A stretch of 64,000 nt of DNA from Marinomonas alcarazii (GTDB lineage Bacteria > Pseudomonadota > Gammaproteobacteria > Pseudomonadales > Marinomonadaceae), in the NCBI RefSeq assembly GCF_003208215.1, contig NZ_QKLW01000004.1:231786-295785 (forward strand), given 5' to 3'. Positions 9,018-18,668 of this stretch are shown in pieces. The notes beneath the pieces were generated by a model. The model was not told where the DNA came from, ran no database searches, and saw nothing but the letters and a program-made list of their open reading frames with translations. The position numbers and the translations under genes are program-made. Numbering within the stretch: the first letter of the stretch is position 1; every line of letters begins with the position of its first letter.

Positions 9018-11249
9018 ATGAGTTTCGAGGTCGATGAAGAGATACTACAAGATTTCTTGGTAGAAGCTGGTGAGATTCTTGAGCAGCTTTCCGAGCAATT
9101 AGTAGATTTAGAGCAAAATCCTGACGACAAGCAACTGCTTAACGCTATTTTCCGTGGTTTTCATACGGTAAAAGGTGGTGCTGGATTTTTACAATTAAAT
9201 GCCTTAGTTGGTTGTTGCCATTATGCTGAGAACGTTTTTGATATTTTAAGAAACGGTCAGCGTAAAATAGATTCTGACTTGATGGACATTGTTTTGCAGG
9301 CGCTTGACGCTGTAAACGAAATGTTCGAGGTGGTTCGTTCTGGTGGTGAGCCAGAGCCTGCTTCACCAGAGCTGATTGCAGCGCTGGCTGTATATGCAAA
9401 ACCGCCTACTGCAGAAGAGCTTGCTGCTCAGGACGACGACGCTGAAGAAGCTGAAGAAATTGTTGAGGACGAGGATGAGGTGGTAGAGGAGCCTGCGAAG
9501 GAAGAGCCTGCTGCAACGAACGAACCCGAAGATATTTCTGACGATGAATTTGAGTCTTTGCTTGATGCGCTTGGTGATGCTCCTGAAAAGACAGCAGATA
9601 CTGCTAAAGCATCTGAATCCGATGCGAAAACAGATGATGAAATTACCGAAGATGAATTTGATGCCTTATTGGATCAGCTACACGGTAATAGCGCACCAGG
9701 AATTGATGATACGCAGAAAAGTGAAGCGGCAGCGCCTTCAGATTCCGATGAGATAACGGAAGATGAATTCGAAGCCTTATTAGATCAGCTTCACGGTGAT
9801 GGCGCGCCATCTAAAAAAGATGAAAAAGTCGCCAGTGATTCAGCACCTGCTGACAATGAGTCAGACCTCATTACAGAAGATGAGTTTGAGTCTTTATTAG
9901 ATACTTTGCAGAGCAAAGAGAAGTCTAAAAAAGAAGATAAACCGGCAGCTGAAGCAAAACCAAAGGCGACCTCAGAGCCAAAAGCGGCGCCTGCTAAGCC
10001 TAAAGTTGCACCAAAAGCAGCGGCTAAACCCGCTGAAGAGCCAGAGCATGTAAAAGAGAAAGTTGCTAATTCTCCTGTTACCCAAGAGGCCACGGTTCGT
10101 GTTGATACCAAGCGATTAGACGACATAATGAATATGGTCGGTGAGTTGGTGTTGGTTCGAAATCGACTTGTACGACTCGGCTTGCAAAGTGATGACGAGT
10201 CTATGGGGAAAGCGGTTTCTAATTTGGACGTGGTAACCGGTGACTTGCAAAATGCGGTCATGAAAACCCGAATGCAGCCCATTAAGAAGGTATTCGGTAA
10301 GTTCCCTCGAGTTGTTCGAGATTTGGCTCGTAACTTGAAAAAAGAAGTGAATTTAGAGCTTCGAGGCGAAGAAACAGATTTAGACAAAAACTTAGTTGAA
10401 GCCCTTGCTGATCCACTTGTTCACTTGGTTCGAAACTCAGTTGACCATGGTGTTGAAGCGCCAGATGTTCGTGAAGCGAAAGGTAAGCCAAGAGTTGGAC
10501 ATGTTGTTCTTTCTGCTGAGCAGGAAGGGGATCATATTCTACTGTCTATCGAAGATGATGGTGCCGGTATGGATCCTGATGTTCTTCGTCGTAAGGCGGT
10601 CGAAAAAGGCTTAATGGATGCTGATGCGGCTGAGCGTTTATCTGATGAAGAGGCGTTCAATTTAATCTTTGCACCAGGCTTCTCAACGAAAGTTGAGATT
10701 ACCGATGTATCTGGTCGTGGCGTGGGAATGGACGTTGTTAAAACGAAAATTTCTCAGCTTAACGGTACGTTGCAGATTAAATCCGTATTGGGACAAGGTT
10801 CTCGATTTATCATTAAGGTGCCATTAACGTTAGCGATTATGCCGACTCTAATGGTGACATTGTCTGATCAGGCTTTTGCTTTCCCGCTGGTTAGTGTTAA
10901 TGAGATTTTCCATCTTAACCTGAAAAAAACCAACGTCGTTGATGGTCAACAAGTTGTTGTTATTAGAGGGAAGACGCTACCAATCTTCCATCTTAAGAGC
11001 TGGCTGATCAAAAATAACGGCAGTGCAGAACTTCCATCCGAAGCTCATGTGGTTGTTGTGCAAGTTGGGATGAGTGAAGTCGGGTTTGTTGTTGATCAGT
11101 TGGTTGGCCAAGAAGAAGTGGTTATAAAACCATTAGGTAAAATGTTGCAAGGAACTGCCGGCATGGCTGGTGCAACAATAACTGGTGATGGTCGTATTGC
11201 ATTGATTCTGGATGTACCTAGTATGCTTAAGTGTTACGCATCTAGGTAG
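9018..11249 (+). CDS. cheA: CheA, chemotaxis histidine kinase
   Basis: The 743-residue kinase has an HPt domain at 1 to about 105 with phospho-acceptor His49 in GFHTVKGGAGFL. A long acidic linker (about 130-350) follows. It holds four copies of a DEFExLLDxL helix and no recognisable P2 domain. Next come the P3 dimerisation helices from about 360 (RLDDIMNMVGELVLVRNRL). The ATPase domain has HLVRNSVDHGVE, EDDGAGMD and GRGVGMDVV. The CheW-like P5 domain ends the protein. CheA phosphorylates CheY and CheB. The linker also has a Lys/Pro/Ala-rich stretch before P3. Confidence 0.96.
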   Translation: MSFEVDEEILQDFLVEAGEILEQLSEQLVDLEQNPDDKQLLNAIFRGFHTVKGGAGFLQLNALVGCCHYAENVFDILRNGQRKIDSDLMDIVLQALDAVNEMFEVVRSGGEPEPASPELIAALAVYAKPPTAEELAAQDDDAEEAEEIVEDEDEVVEEPAKEEPAATNEPEDISDDEFESLLDALGDAPEKTADTAKASESDAKTDDEITEDEFDALLDQLHGNSAPGIDDTQKSEAAAPSDSDEITEDEFEALLDQLHGDGAPSKKDEKVASDSAPADNESDLITEDEFESLLDTLQSKEKSKKEDKPAAEAKPKATSEPKAAPAKPKVAPKAAAKPAEEPEHVKEKVANSPVTQEATVRVDTKRLDDIMNMVGELVLVRNRLVRLGLQSDDESMGKAVSNLDVVTGDLQNAVMKTRMQPIKKVFGKFPRVVRDLARNLKKEVNLELRGEETDLDKNLVEALADPLVHLVRNSVDHGVEAPDVREAKGKPRVGHVVLSAEQEGDHILLSIEDDGAGMDPDVLRRKAVEKGLMDADAAERLSDEEAFNLIFAPGFSTKVEITDVSGRGVGMDVVKTKISQLNGTLQIKSVLGQGSRFIIKVPLTLAIMPTLMVTLSDQAFAFPLVSVNEIFHLNLKKTNVVDGQQVVVIRGKTLPIFHLKSWLIKNNGSAELPSEAHVVVVQVGMSEVGFVVDQLVGQEEVVIKPLGKMLQGTAGMAGATITGDGRIALILDVPSMLKCYASR

Positions 11250-11275
11250 TAAGTTACTCATTTAGGAGATGTGAT

Positions 11276-12340
11276 ATGCCTGTAAAGGTGCTGGTTGTTG
11301 ATGATTCAGGCTTTTTTCGACGTCGTTTAGTTGAAATATTTGAGGCTGATCCTAGATTAACCGTTGTTGGTACGGCTAACGACGGTCGAGAAGCAATAGA
11401 AAAGGTACAATCTTTATCTCCTGATGTAGTTACTATGGATTATGAAATGCCAGTGTTAGATGGCATTGCCGCAGTAACTAATATCATGAAGCTAAAGCCG
11501 ACTCCGGTTTTAATGTTTTCCTCATTAACGCATGAGGGAGCTAAGGTTACTTTAGATGCATTAGAGGCGGGCGCTGTCGATTTCATGCCAAAGAATTTTG
11601 AGGATATTTCTCGAGATTCGGCAATTGTTAAACGGGCATTAGTGGATCGTGTTTTAGCAGTAGCAAGAACGCGGTTTGCTGGAGATAGAAGGCCTGTTGC
11701 CGCTCTGGGTCCAAGAGAGGCTCCCAAGCCTATTGTGACCGAGCGTGGCGTTATTATTCCACGTATGAGGAAGCGAGTTAGTTTGGTTGCTATTGGTACC
11801 TCAACTGGTGGTCCAATGGCTTTGCAGGCTGTGTTGAGTAAGCTGCCTAAGGACTTCTCGGCGCCTCTTGTGTTGGTTCAACATATGCCCGCTGCATTTA
11901 CCGGTGCGTTTGCTGAACGACTTAATAACATTTGTCAGATTACCGTGAAAGAAGCTAAAGATGGTGATCGTCTTCAACCAGGCGTTGCGCTTTTGGCTCC
12001 AGGTGGAAAGCAGATGATGATCGATCCTCGAAATGGAGGGTGTGTTCGCATCCTTGATGGCGATGAGCGACTAAACTACAAACCTTCTGTCGATGTTACC
12101 TTTGGTTCTGCTTCGAAGTGCTACCCTGGAAAAGTATTATCTGTCGTAATGACAGGTATGGGGGTTGATGGCAGAGAAGGTGCTCGGATGTTGAAAAACT
12201 CCGGTTCCAAAGTCTGGATACAAAGCGAAGAGTCTTGTGTTATTTACGGTATGCCTATGGCTGTCGAAAAGGCTAATCTAGCAGATGAAATTATTGATCT
12301 CGACCACATTGGTGAGCGTATAGCGCGCGAGGTTAGCTAG
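11276..12340 (+). CDS. cheB: CheB, receptor methylesterase response regulator
   Basis: The 354-residue protein has an N-terminal receiver domain with the phospho-acceptor Asp in VVTMDYEMPVLDG. After a linker (about 130-160) comes the CheB methylesterase domain. Its catalytic residues are visible: Ser in AIGTSTGGPMAL, His in LVQHMP, and Asp in GMGVDGREG. CheB removes methyl groups from chemoreceptors during adaptation. AGGAG lies before ATG 11276. The stop overlaps the GTG start of motC by one base. cheR is not in this window. Confidence 0.97.
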   Translation: MPVKVLVVDDSGFFRRRLVEIFEADPRLTVVGTANDGREAIEKVQSLSPDVVTMDYEMPVLDGIAAVTNIMKLKPTPVLMFSSLTHEGAKVTLDALEAGAVDFMPKNFEDISRDSAIVKRALVDRVLAVARTRFAGDRRPVAALGPREAPKPIVTERGVIIPRMRKRVSLVAIGTSTGGPMALQAVLSKLPKDFSAPLVLVQHMPAAFTGAFAERLNNICQITVKEAKDGDRLQPGVALLAPGGKQMMIDPRNGGCVRILDGDERLNYKPSVDVTFGSASKCYPGKVLSVVMTGMGVDGREGARMLKNSGSKVWIQSEESCVIYGMPMAVEKANLADEIIDLDHIGERIAREVS

Positions 12341-13077
12341 TGGATTTTGTGACTTTAGCAGGACTGTTGATTGCATTTAGCTCGGTACTGCTAGCAAATT
12401 GGTTAGGAGGAGGGGAAGTGATTCTTCTCCTTAACTTGCCATCCGCTATTATTGTTGTTGTTGGTAGTATTGGTGCTACATTAATTCAAAGTAGTATCCA
12501 AGAAGCCATCCGCGCTTTGGCTTTAATTAAGTGGAGCCTTTTCCCACCTGTTTACGATTTCAACACAGCCAGATCCACATTAAATAACTTAGCGCATAAA
12601 GCCCGCCGCCTTTCTTTGCTTGCTTTAGAATCAGATGTCGAATCATTAGGTAGTCAATTTTCTACGCGAGCGCTACAGATGGCGATAGATGGCACAGACC
12701 CAGATTTGCTCTCTGATCGACTGCATGATGATGCGGTTAGAATTCATGATAAGCGCATGAGAAGTATCTCATTTATTGAATCTATCGGGGGGTATGCGCC
12801 CACTTTAGGTATTATGGGTTCTGTACTTGGTTTGATTCAGGCGATGGCCAACTTAGACAGCCCAGAGGCACTAGGCCATGGTATTGCCGTTGCTTTTGTT
12901 TCAACGCTATACGGCCAAGGCTTTGCAAATTTGGTCATTTTTCCTATTGTCAAAAAGCTAACGGGTTATGTGGATAAAGAACTTCTTTATCATCAGCTTC
13001 TTATTGATGGTATTTGTGGTATTGCCGTAGGCAAACACCCATATCGTTTAGAGCTTGAGTTGAACGCTTATGAGTGA
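12340..13077 (+). CDS. motC: MotC, MotA/PomA-family stator protein
   Basis: The 245-residue membrane protein of the MotA/ExbB superfamily starts from GTG 12340. Two helices lie near the N-terminus (about 5-22 and 30-50), and two more after a cytoplasmic segment (about 145-165 and 180-200). ESIGGYAPTLGIMGSVLGLIQ is the typical stator helix 3 motif. Its place directly after cheB and before a MotB-like gene matches the motCD pair of Pseudomonas. Whether it couples to H+ or Na+ was not determined. Confidence 0.93.
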   Translation: MDFVTLAGLLIAFSSVLLANWLGGGEVILLLNLPSAIIVVVGSIGATLIQSSIQEAIRALALIKWSLFPPVYDFNTARSTLNNLAHKARRLSLLALESDVESLGSQFSTRALQMAIDGTDPDLLSDRLHDDAVRIHDKRMRSISFIESIGGYAPTLGIMGSVLGLIQAMANLDSPEALGHGIAVAFVSTLYGQGFANLVIFPIVKKLTGYVDKELLYHQLLIDGICGIAVGKHPYRLELELNAYE

Positions 13078-13888
13078 GAAATCATCTAGGGTGCCTAAGC
13101 GTCGTAGGGTGGTGGCTAAGTCATCAACCAAGGCTACGCAAGGGCGTGACAGGTGGATACTCTCTTATGCCGATTTCATTACTCTGCTGTTTGCCTTTTT
13201 TGTTGCTTTGTATTCACTCTCATTAAAAAACTCTGACGACGAGGCGCGTTTAAAAGAAACGCTGCAAGGCGTGTTTGATGCTGTTCAGAAGTCTATTAAG
13301 CCGATCAATATTGGTGAGCCCATTGTGGGGGAGCCAAAAGACAGTGAGATGGTTGAAGTAAAACCGATTCCGGCTGCAGTCCCTACTATTGAAGAAAATA
13401 CATCCTCTGCGGTGTACTCTTTGTTGAGTCAGGTTGTAGAGAATCAATTTTCTGGCTTGCATGCGACAGGGCAAATATCCGTCACTGAATCTGCGGATTG
13501 GGTGAGCCTTGAGTTAAAGTCTGGCTTATTATTTGGGCAAGGTGAGTATGAGCTGACTAATGAGGCTGTCGCTTTGTTAATTCTCGTGGCAGATATCCTC
13601 AAAGCCTATCCTTCAGTCGTGTTAGTTGAAGGTAATACCGATGATTTACCTGTTAATTCTCGGCGTTTGGTGTCGAATTGGCATTTGTCTAGTTTGCGTT
13701 CTTCCTCTGTTGTGGATGAGTTGGTCTACCGGGGCGTAAATCCAACCATGATCGCTCCCATTGGTTTTTCTAGCGAACATCCTAAGGTGAGAAACACAAA
13801 TGACTATGCTCGACAGCAAAATCGCCGTGTAATCTTACGAATTAGTAAGCGTAACGCTGATAATCTTCATGATTACTTGTTTCAATAG
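13070..13888 (+). CDS. motD: MotD, MotB-family stator protein
   Basis: The 272-residue protein has a Lys/Arg-rich cytoplasmic N-terminus. One membrane helix (about 28-48) holds the ion-binding Asp in SYADFITLLFAFF. A periplasmic linker leads to an OmpA-like peptidoglycan-binding domain (about 145-262). There VEGNTDDLPVNSRR and NRRVILRI are the expected motifs. It anchors the MotC stator to the cell wall. It overlaps motC by eight bases. About 70 bases without a recognised gene separate it from parC. Confidence 0.94.
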   Translation: MSEKSSRVPKRRRVVAKSSTKATQGRDRWILSYADFITLLFAFFVALYSLSLKNSDDEARLKETLQGVFDAVQKSIKPINIGEPIVGEPKDSEMVEVKPIPAAVPTIEENTSSAVYSLLSQVVENQFSGLHATGQISVTESADWVSLELKSGLLFGQGEYELTNEAVALLILVADILKAYPSVVLVEGNTDDLPVNSRRLVSNWHLSSLRSSSVVDELVYRGVNPTMIAPIGFSSEHPKVRNTNDYARQQNRRVILRISKRNADNLHDYLFQ

Positions 13889-13957
13889 TATATTACTGTA
13901 TATGATTGCAAGGAATTCGTAAGCAAAATAATAGCATAGGGTATCAGGGGAGTCAGA

Positions 13958-14731
13958 GTGCACATTTGGGCAGTGGCGAATCAAAAAGGCGGCGTTGGCA
14001 AAACGACTACAGTAGTTTCTTTGGCGGGCTTGTTAGCGGATGCCGGAAATCGGGTATTGATGATAGATCTTGATCCCCATGGCTCTTTGACGAGCTATTT
14101 TCGCTTCGACCCTGATTCAATTGAAAAAAGTGCTTATAGTCTTTTCCAAACGGCAGGAAAGATTCCCGCAGATTTGCCAGCTTCACTCATACTCGAAACT
14201 GGTCATCCCAATTTATCCCTTTTGCCTGCTTCTACTGCGCTGGCAACGTTAGAGCGTCATGCTCAATCACAAGGTGGTATGGGATTAGTTATTTCGAAAA
14301 CCCTGGCTATATTGTGGGACGATTATGATTATGTATTAATCGACAGTCCTCCGGTGCTTGGGGTATTAATGATTAATGCGTTAGCCGCTTGTCAGCAGCT
14401 TGTTATTCCGGTTCAAACTGAGTTTCTTGCCATTAAAGGACTAGAGCGTATGGTGAGAACATTGACGATGATAAACCGCGCAAGAAAGCGTCCTGTTCCA
14501 TTTTTAATTGTTCCTACTCTTTTCGACAGGCGTACTCAAGCATCTAACAAGAGCCTCAGAAATCTAAAGGATACTTACGAAGAGTTGGTTTGGCATTCTG
14601 TTATTCCAGTCGATACAAAGTTAAGGGATGCCAGTACAGCAGGTATAGCGCCTTCAGCTCTAGATCCTAATGCCCGAGGAATTAAGGCTTATGCAAGCCT
14701 GAAGGATTCTTTGCTGAACCCAGCGGGATAG
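13958..14731 (+). CDS. parC: ParC, ParA-like ATPase for polar chemotaxis arrays
   Basis: The 257-residue ParA/MinD-fold ATPase has a deviant Walker A (NQKGGVGKTTTVV, about 8-20), a switch I region with DLDPHGSLTSYF, and Walker B in VLIDSPPVLG. It lies beside a CheW-domain gene (parP) and cheW. This is the arrangement of the ParC/ParP system that places chemotaxis arrays at the pole in Vibrio and Pseudomonas. It lacks the N-terminal extension and sequence style of FlhG/FleN and is not a plasmid partition gene. The start is GTG 13958. Confidence 0.9.
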   Translation: MHIWAVANQKGGVGKTTTVVSLAGLLADAGNRVLMIDLDPHGSLTSYFRFDPDSIEKSAYSLFQTAGKIPADLPASLILETGHPNLSLLPASTALATLERHAQSQGGMGLVISKTLAILWDDYDYVLIDSPPVLGVLMINALAACQQLVIPVQTEFLAIKGLERMVRTLTMINRARKRPVPFLIVPTLFDRRTQASNKSLRNLKDTYEELVWHSVIPVDTKLRDASTAGIAPSALDPNARGIKAYASLKDSLLNPAG

Positions 14732-14740
14732 TAACTGATT

Positions 14741-15682
<942 letters not shown>

Positions 15683-15717
15683 TTGTAATGATCATTTTTG
15701 ATCTTTGGAGATGAATA

Positions 15718-16212
15718 ATGGCAACTACTAGCATAGCGCTAAAAAGCGCAAACCAATCAGAAGATCCAATGTTGCAGTGGGTAACATTCCGCCTAGAAAA
15801 TGAAATCTATGGTGTAAATGTTATGCAAGTCAAAGAGGTTTTACGTTACTCTGAGATTGCTCCGGTACCTGGTGCACCTAACTTTGTTTTAGGCATTATT
15901 CATTTACGCGGCACAGTTGTGACGGTTATTGATACTTGCCAACGGTTTGGTCTGCCTTCTGGCGAAATCACGGATGCAACGCGCATCATGATTCTTGAAG
16001 TTGAGGGTCATGTGATCGGAATTCTGGTCGATGCCGTTTCTGAAGTGGTTTATTTACGCCAATCAGAGATAGAGCCATCACCAAATGTTGGGAATGACGA
16101 ATCATCTAAGTTTATCCAAGGTGTTTGTCATAAAAATGATATTTTACTTATTCTGGTTGATTTGGATAAATTGTTATCTGAAAATGAGTGGTCTGAAGTT
16201 GGGTCAATGTAA
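15718..16212 (+). CDS. cheW: CheW, chemotaxis coupling protein
   Basis: The 164-residue protein is a single CheW domain. WVTFRLENEIYGVNVMQVKEV leads into the first beta-barrel, followed by PVPGAPNFVLGIIHLRG and VSEVVYL. CheW bridges chemoreceptors and CheA P5. The first 15 residues are a short extension. TTTGGAGATGAATAATG gives a plausible ribosome site before ATG 15718. It is the last classical chemotaxis gene of the cluster and is followed after 19 bases by a DUF2802 gene. Confidence 0.96.
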   Translation: MATTSIALKSANQSEDPMLQWVTFRLENEIYGVNVMQVKEVLRYSEIAPVPGAPNFVLGIIHLRGTVVTVIDTCQRFGLPSGEITDATRIMILEVEGHVIGILVDAVSEVVYLRQSEIEPSPNVGNDESSKFIQGVCHKNDILLILVDLDKLLSENEWSEVGSM

Positions 16213-16231
16213 TTTAAGGTTGTTGTACTAG

Positions 16232-16636
16232 ATGGAATCTCAATGGTTATTTAACCTCTTATTAATGCTCCAGTTTGTGATTCTGATCGCGGTAGTTGTT
16301 TGGGCGTATAGGCTTTCAAAACGATTGGCGCGGATGAAGCTTCAACATGCCGAGGCGGAGTTGAGTCAAAAAAAGCAAGTGCAAGTACTTGCTTCTGGTT
16401 CTATTGGTATGGGGCGTCGTTTAGTAGCCATTGAGAAAAAGCTAAACTTGGCTGTTGAGAAGCAATCCGAGATTTTATCAAAGGAAGGTGGCGTCTCGTA
16501 CAATCGCGCTATGGAGCTTTTGGAAATGGGCGCGACCATTGACGATTTAGTATCTAAATGTGGTTTGATCCGTGCTGAGGCTGAATTGATTAGCCTGTTA
16601 AAGCAAGAGTCTCGCCGTAATTCAGATTACCACTGA
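16232..16636 (+). CDS. DUF2802 membrane-anchored protein of the chemotaxis cluster
   Basis: The 134-residue protein has one N-terminal membrane helix (about 7-27) and a helical, probably coiled region (about 28-85). A conserved C-terminal part reads YNRAMELLEMGATIDDLVSKCGLIRAEAELISLL. That C-terminal part is helix-turn-helix-like and characteristic of DUF2802 proteins, which occur next to cheW in Pseudomonas. Function is unknown; co-occurrence suggests a role in flagella or chemosensory arrays. Its last 10 bases overlap the convergent FlhB-like gene. Confidence 0.82.
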   Translation: MESQWLFNLLLMLQFVILIAVVVWAYRLSKRLARMKLQHAEAELSQKKQVQVLASGSIGMGRRLVAIEKKLNLAVEKQSEILSKEGGVSYNRAMELLEMGATIDDLVSKCGLIRAEAELISLLKQESRRNSDYH

Positions 16637-16875
16637 TGATCTTTGATTTTGTGAGCAAAAGCGATAACTTCTGCGACAGCAAGATAGAGAGATTCAGGTA
16701 TTTCTTCTCCTAGCTCCAAAGTACTGAGCATTTCAACAAGTTCAGGGCTTTGGTGCAGCAAGACGTCATTTTCTTTGGCGACTGACATTATTTTTTCTGC
16801 TAATAGACCACTCCCTTTAGCGATCACTTTTGGTGCTGCACTAAAATCATATTTTAAAGCGACGGCTTTTTGCAT
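16627..16875 (-). CDS. FlhB C-terminal-domain paralogue (FlhX-like)
   Basis: The 82-residue soluble protein resembles only the cytoplasmic switch domain of FlhB. AVALKYDFSAAPKVIAKG aligns with the segment right after the NPTH cleavage site. HQSPELVEMLSTLELGEEIP aligns with the IQSPALARAVY...EIGEEIP part of the FlhB at 2251-3387. It lacks membrane helices and the NPTH motif. Such proteins are known beside fliK in other bacteria and can stand in for the cleaved FlhB piece. It starts on the fliK stop codon (TAATG), so the two are coupled. Confidence 0.88.
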   Translation of the reverse strand: MQKAVALKYDFSAAPKVIAKGSGLLAEKIMSVAKENDVLLHQSPELVEMLSTLELGEEIPESLYLAVAEVIAFAHKIKDHQW

Positions 16876-18491
16876 TAGGTCCTCACATCGATTAAAGAGT
16901 GTGTTTTAAGCGCACTGTCTTTTTCTTTATCCAGTTTTGCTTGAAAGGCATCTAGCCTTTCTACTTCTATGTCTTTGTCCGTTAATCGCTGTTTCAAAAG
17001 AGACATATTTTTTTGTAGCTTTTGTACAGTGTCTGGGTCTTCGGCTGCAAATAAAACCCCCACTTTGTTGGCCTGAATACTGGCTCGTGCATCGAACCGA
17101 CCAGTTTCTTCGAAATCAAACTTGAGTTTTACCAACCAGCGCCTGTCTTGTTTAGATTGTTCTTCACTGCTTGCATCTTTATTTATTTCGATTTGAACGA
17201 AACTAGGAGTTTGGCCGTTTTTAATTGGCAGTTCTATGTGCAGTGGATAGGTTGGTGTAGTGATTTGGTTTGGATCTGAAAAGTGGCGTAATTGGCTCGT
17301 TGTTATGCGTTCAATAGCATTGGCAATTTGTTCAGTTGGTATGCTTCCAAGGCGCAATGCGCCTGTATTTTCTTGCACGTCTTTTAGGCGGGATAAATTG
17401 AGTTTTATGTCCGCAGGAATTTGAGTTTTGTTGTCACTAGCCAGTAGCGATTCCGAAAAGACACCGCTGGTCTGAAGGGCTTGCTTCATTGTATCCGGTG
17501 ACGTGGTCAGTGCTCCTAAGTTTGGGAAACTTTGAATAAGTTGTCTCAGGGCCTGTTGTGTTTTGGGTGGTAAGTTGGCAGATGATGTCTCGTTAAGAGT
17601 GTGTAATTGTTTGACGAGTTGGGACATGTCTGCGAGCGAAAGTTGCCTTGGAAGGCTCTGCTTAAGCGCTTCTGCTTGGGTAGAAGGGATGGTTGAGGTG
17701 TTCGCTTTTGCCGGTAATACTTGCAGGTTGTTATTGGCATCAACCATAACTCTAATCACATCGCCTTTTTTTAGTGGCGTTTGGCTCAATATAGGAAACT
17801 CAGTTTTTCCATCTGAGACGGTTGCCACTTGAGGGTTGTTCGGGCTGACCATTGCTGTGGGCTGTGGTGCGCTATTGGCTGGACGCAGTGGTACATTGAG
17901 TGTCGGTGTGTTTGTCGCTTGGCTGGGCGCTTGGCTTGATGCGGCAGTTTGGGGGCTTGTTGTCTGATTTGTTGTGTTGGTTTGCGGAGCTGGAGTTTGG
18001 GTATTAGTAGCTGGTGCAAGCGACGTGGTTGATTGATTGGGTGGTGTCGCAGGCGTCGCGGAGGTAACGGTTAAATTGACAACGCGAGACGCTAGCATAA
18101 GATTATCAGCTTGCTTAACCGTAGGGGTATTTGCGCCTGTAAGGGTTTTGCTGGATGAGTTTTCAACTGGAATAGACAGGGAGGCTTGCTGCAAGTTGGT
18201 TCTGTTTAATTTTGCGTTTTGGATATCGCTAATATCGATTGGAGTGCCAGTATTGATTAGGGTGAATGGTTGTTGTGCGCTGGTTGCAAATAACAGTTGT
18301 GCTGGTTTGCCTTGAAAGTTTAGCGACTCACTACCCTGAAATTTAATTAAGCTAAGGCTTTCTATTAATTTGATTTCACCCATTAATTTCGCAAGAGTGG
18401 CTGAGTTTCCTACGGCGTTATTGCTACTGATGTTGGCGTTGCCCTGCTTACCTGATGAAGCATTTATCATAGATTGTATGTCAGAGATCAT
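16875..18491 (-). CDS. fliK: FliK, flagellar hook-length control protein
   Basis: The 538-residue protein has a long disordered N-terminal half rich in Asn, Gln, Thr, Pro and Ala (about 100-260). The Flg_hook C-terminal domain (about 385-500) includes YPLHIELPIKNGQTPSFVQI and RRWLVKLKFDFEETGRFDAR. FliK measures the hook and triggers the FlhB specificity switch. Its sequence is poorly conserved outside the C-domain, but the domain and the linked FlhB-like gene agree. It is transcribed divergently from the ccm operon, 177 bases away. Confidence 0.9.
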   Translation of the reverse strand: MISDIQSMINASSGKQGNANISSNNAVGNSATLAKLMGEIKLIESLSLIKFQGSESLNFQGKPAQLLFATSAQQPFTLINTGTPIDISDIQNAKLNRTNLQQASLSIPVENSSSKTLTGANTPTVKQADNLMLASRVVNLTVTSATPATPPNQSTTSLAPATNTQTPAPQTNTTNQTTSPQTAASSQAPSQATNTPTLNVPLRPANSAPQPTAMVSPNNPQVATVSDGKTEFPILSQTPLKKGDVIRVMVDANNNLQVLPAKANTSTIPSTQAEALKQSLPRQLSLADMSQLVKQLHTLNETSSANLPPKTQQALRQLIQSFPNLGALTTSPDTMKQALQTSGVFSESLLASDNKTQIPADIKLNLSRLKDVQENTGALRLGSIPTEQIANAIERITTSQLRHFSDPNQITTPTYPLHIELPIKNGQTPSFVQIEINKDASSEEQSKQDRRWLVKLKFDFEETGRFDARASIQANKVGVLFAAEDPDTVQKLQKNMSLLKQRLTDKDIEVERLDAFQAKLDKEKDSALKTHSLIDVRT

Positions 18492-18530
18492 GTCGCCTGC
18501 CTATAAAATGTGATGTTAGAGCCTATCAGT

Positions 18531-18560
18531 TTGTTCTTTTAGGAACGATTCTCATATAAT
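18531..18560 (+). promoter_or_regulatory. candidate sigma-70 promoter for the ccm operon
   Basis: TTGTTC at 18531-18536 and a perfect TATAAT at 18555-18560 are separated by 18 bases, about 110 bases before the ccmA start. No other good candidate was seen in the fliK-ccmA gap. This is a by-eye match, not a mapped start. Confidence 0.55.
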
Positions 18561-18573
18561 GTCTGAAGTCTTT

Positions 18574-18598
18574 GTTTAACGAAACCATATCGTTAAAC
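18574..18598 (+). promoter_or_regulatory. perfect palindrome downstream of the ccm promoter
   Basis: GTTTAACG (18574-18581) and CGTTAAAC (18591-18598) are perfect inverted repeats around a nine-base spacer. They lie just past the expected transcription start of the candidate ccm promoter. This fits an operator for a dimeric repressor or a 5' leader hairpin. The regulator is unknown. Confidence 0.55.
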
Positions 18599-18668
18599 AG
18601 TATAAATAAACAGCGTAGCCAAAGAATGGTAACCTTTACTTTCATATCGGCCGAATTAGGTAAATCTT

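Noticed and set aside
9791..10387. 198-codon open frame on the minus strand inside cheA
   Set aside because: Its Ser/Ala-rich product mirrors the acidic cheA linker read backwards. There is no ribosome site or family resemblance.
13958..14731. ParA-type gene as a displaced flhG or a plasmid partition gene
   Set aside because: The sequence style (MHIWAVANQKGGVGKTT start) and position before parP and cheW fit chemotaxis ParC. There is no parB or parS-like context and no FlhG N-terminus.
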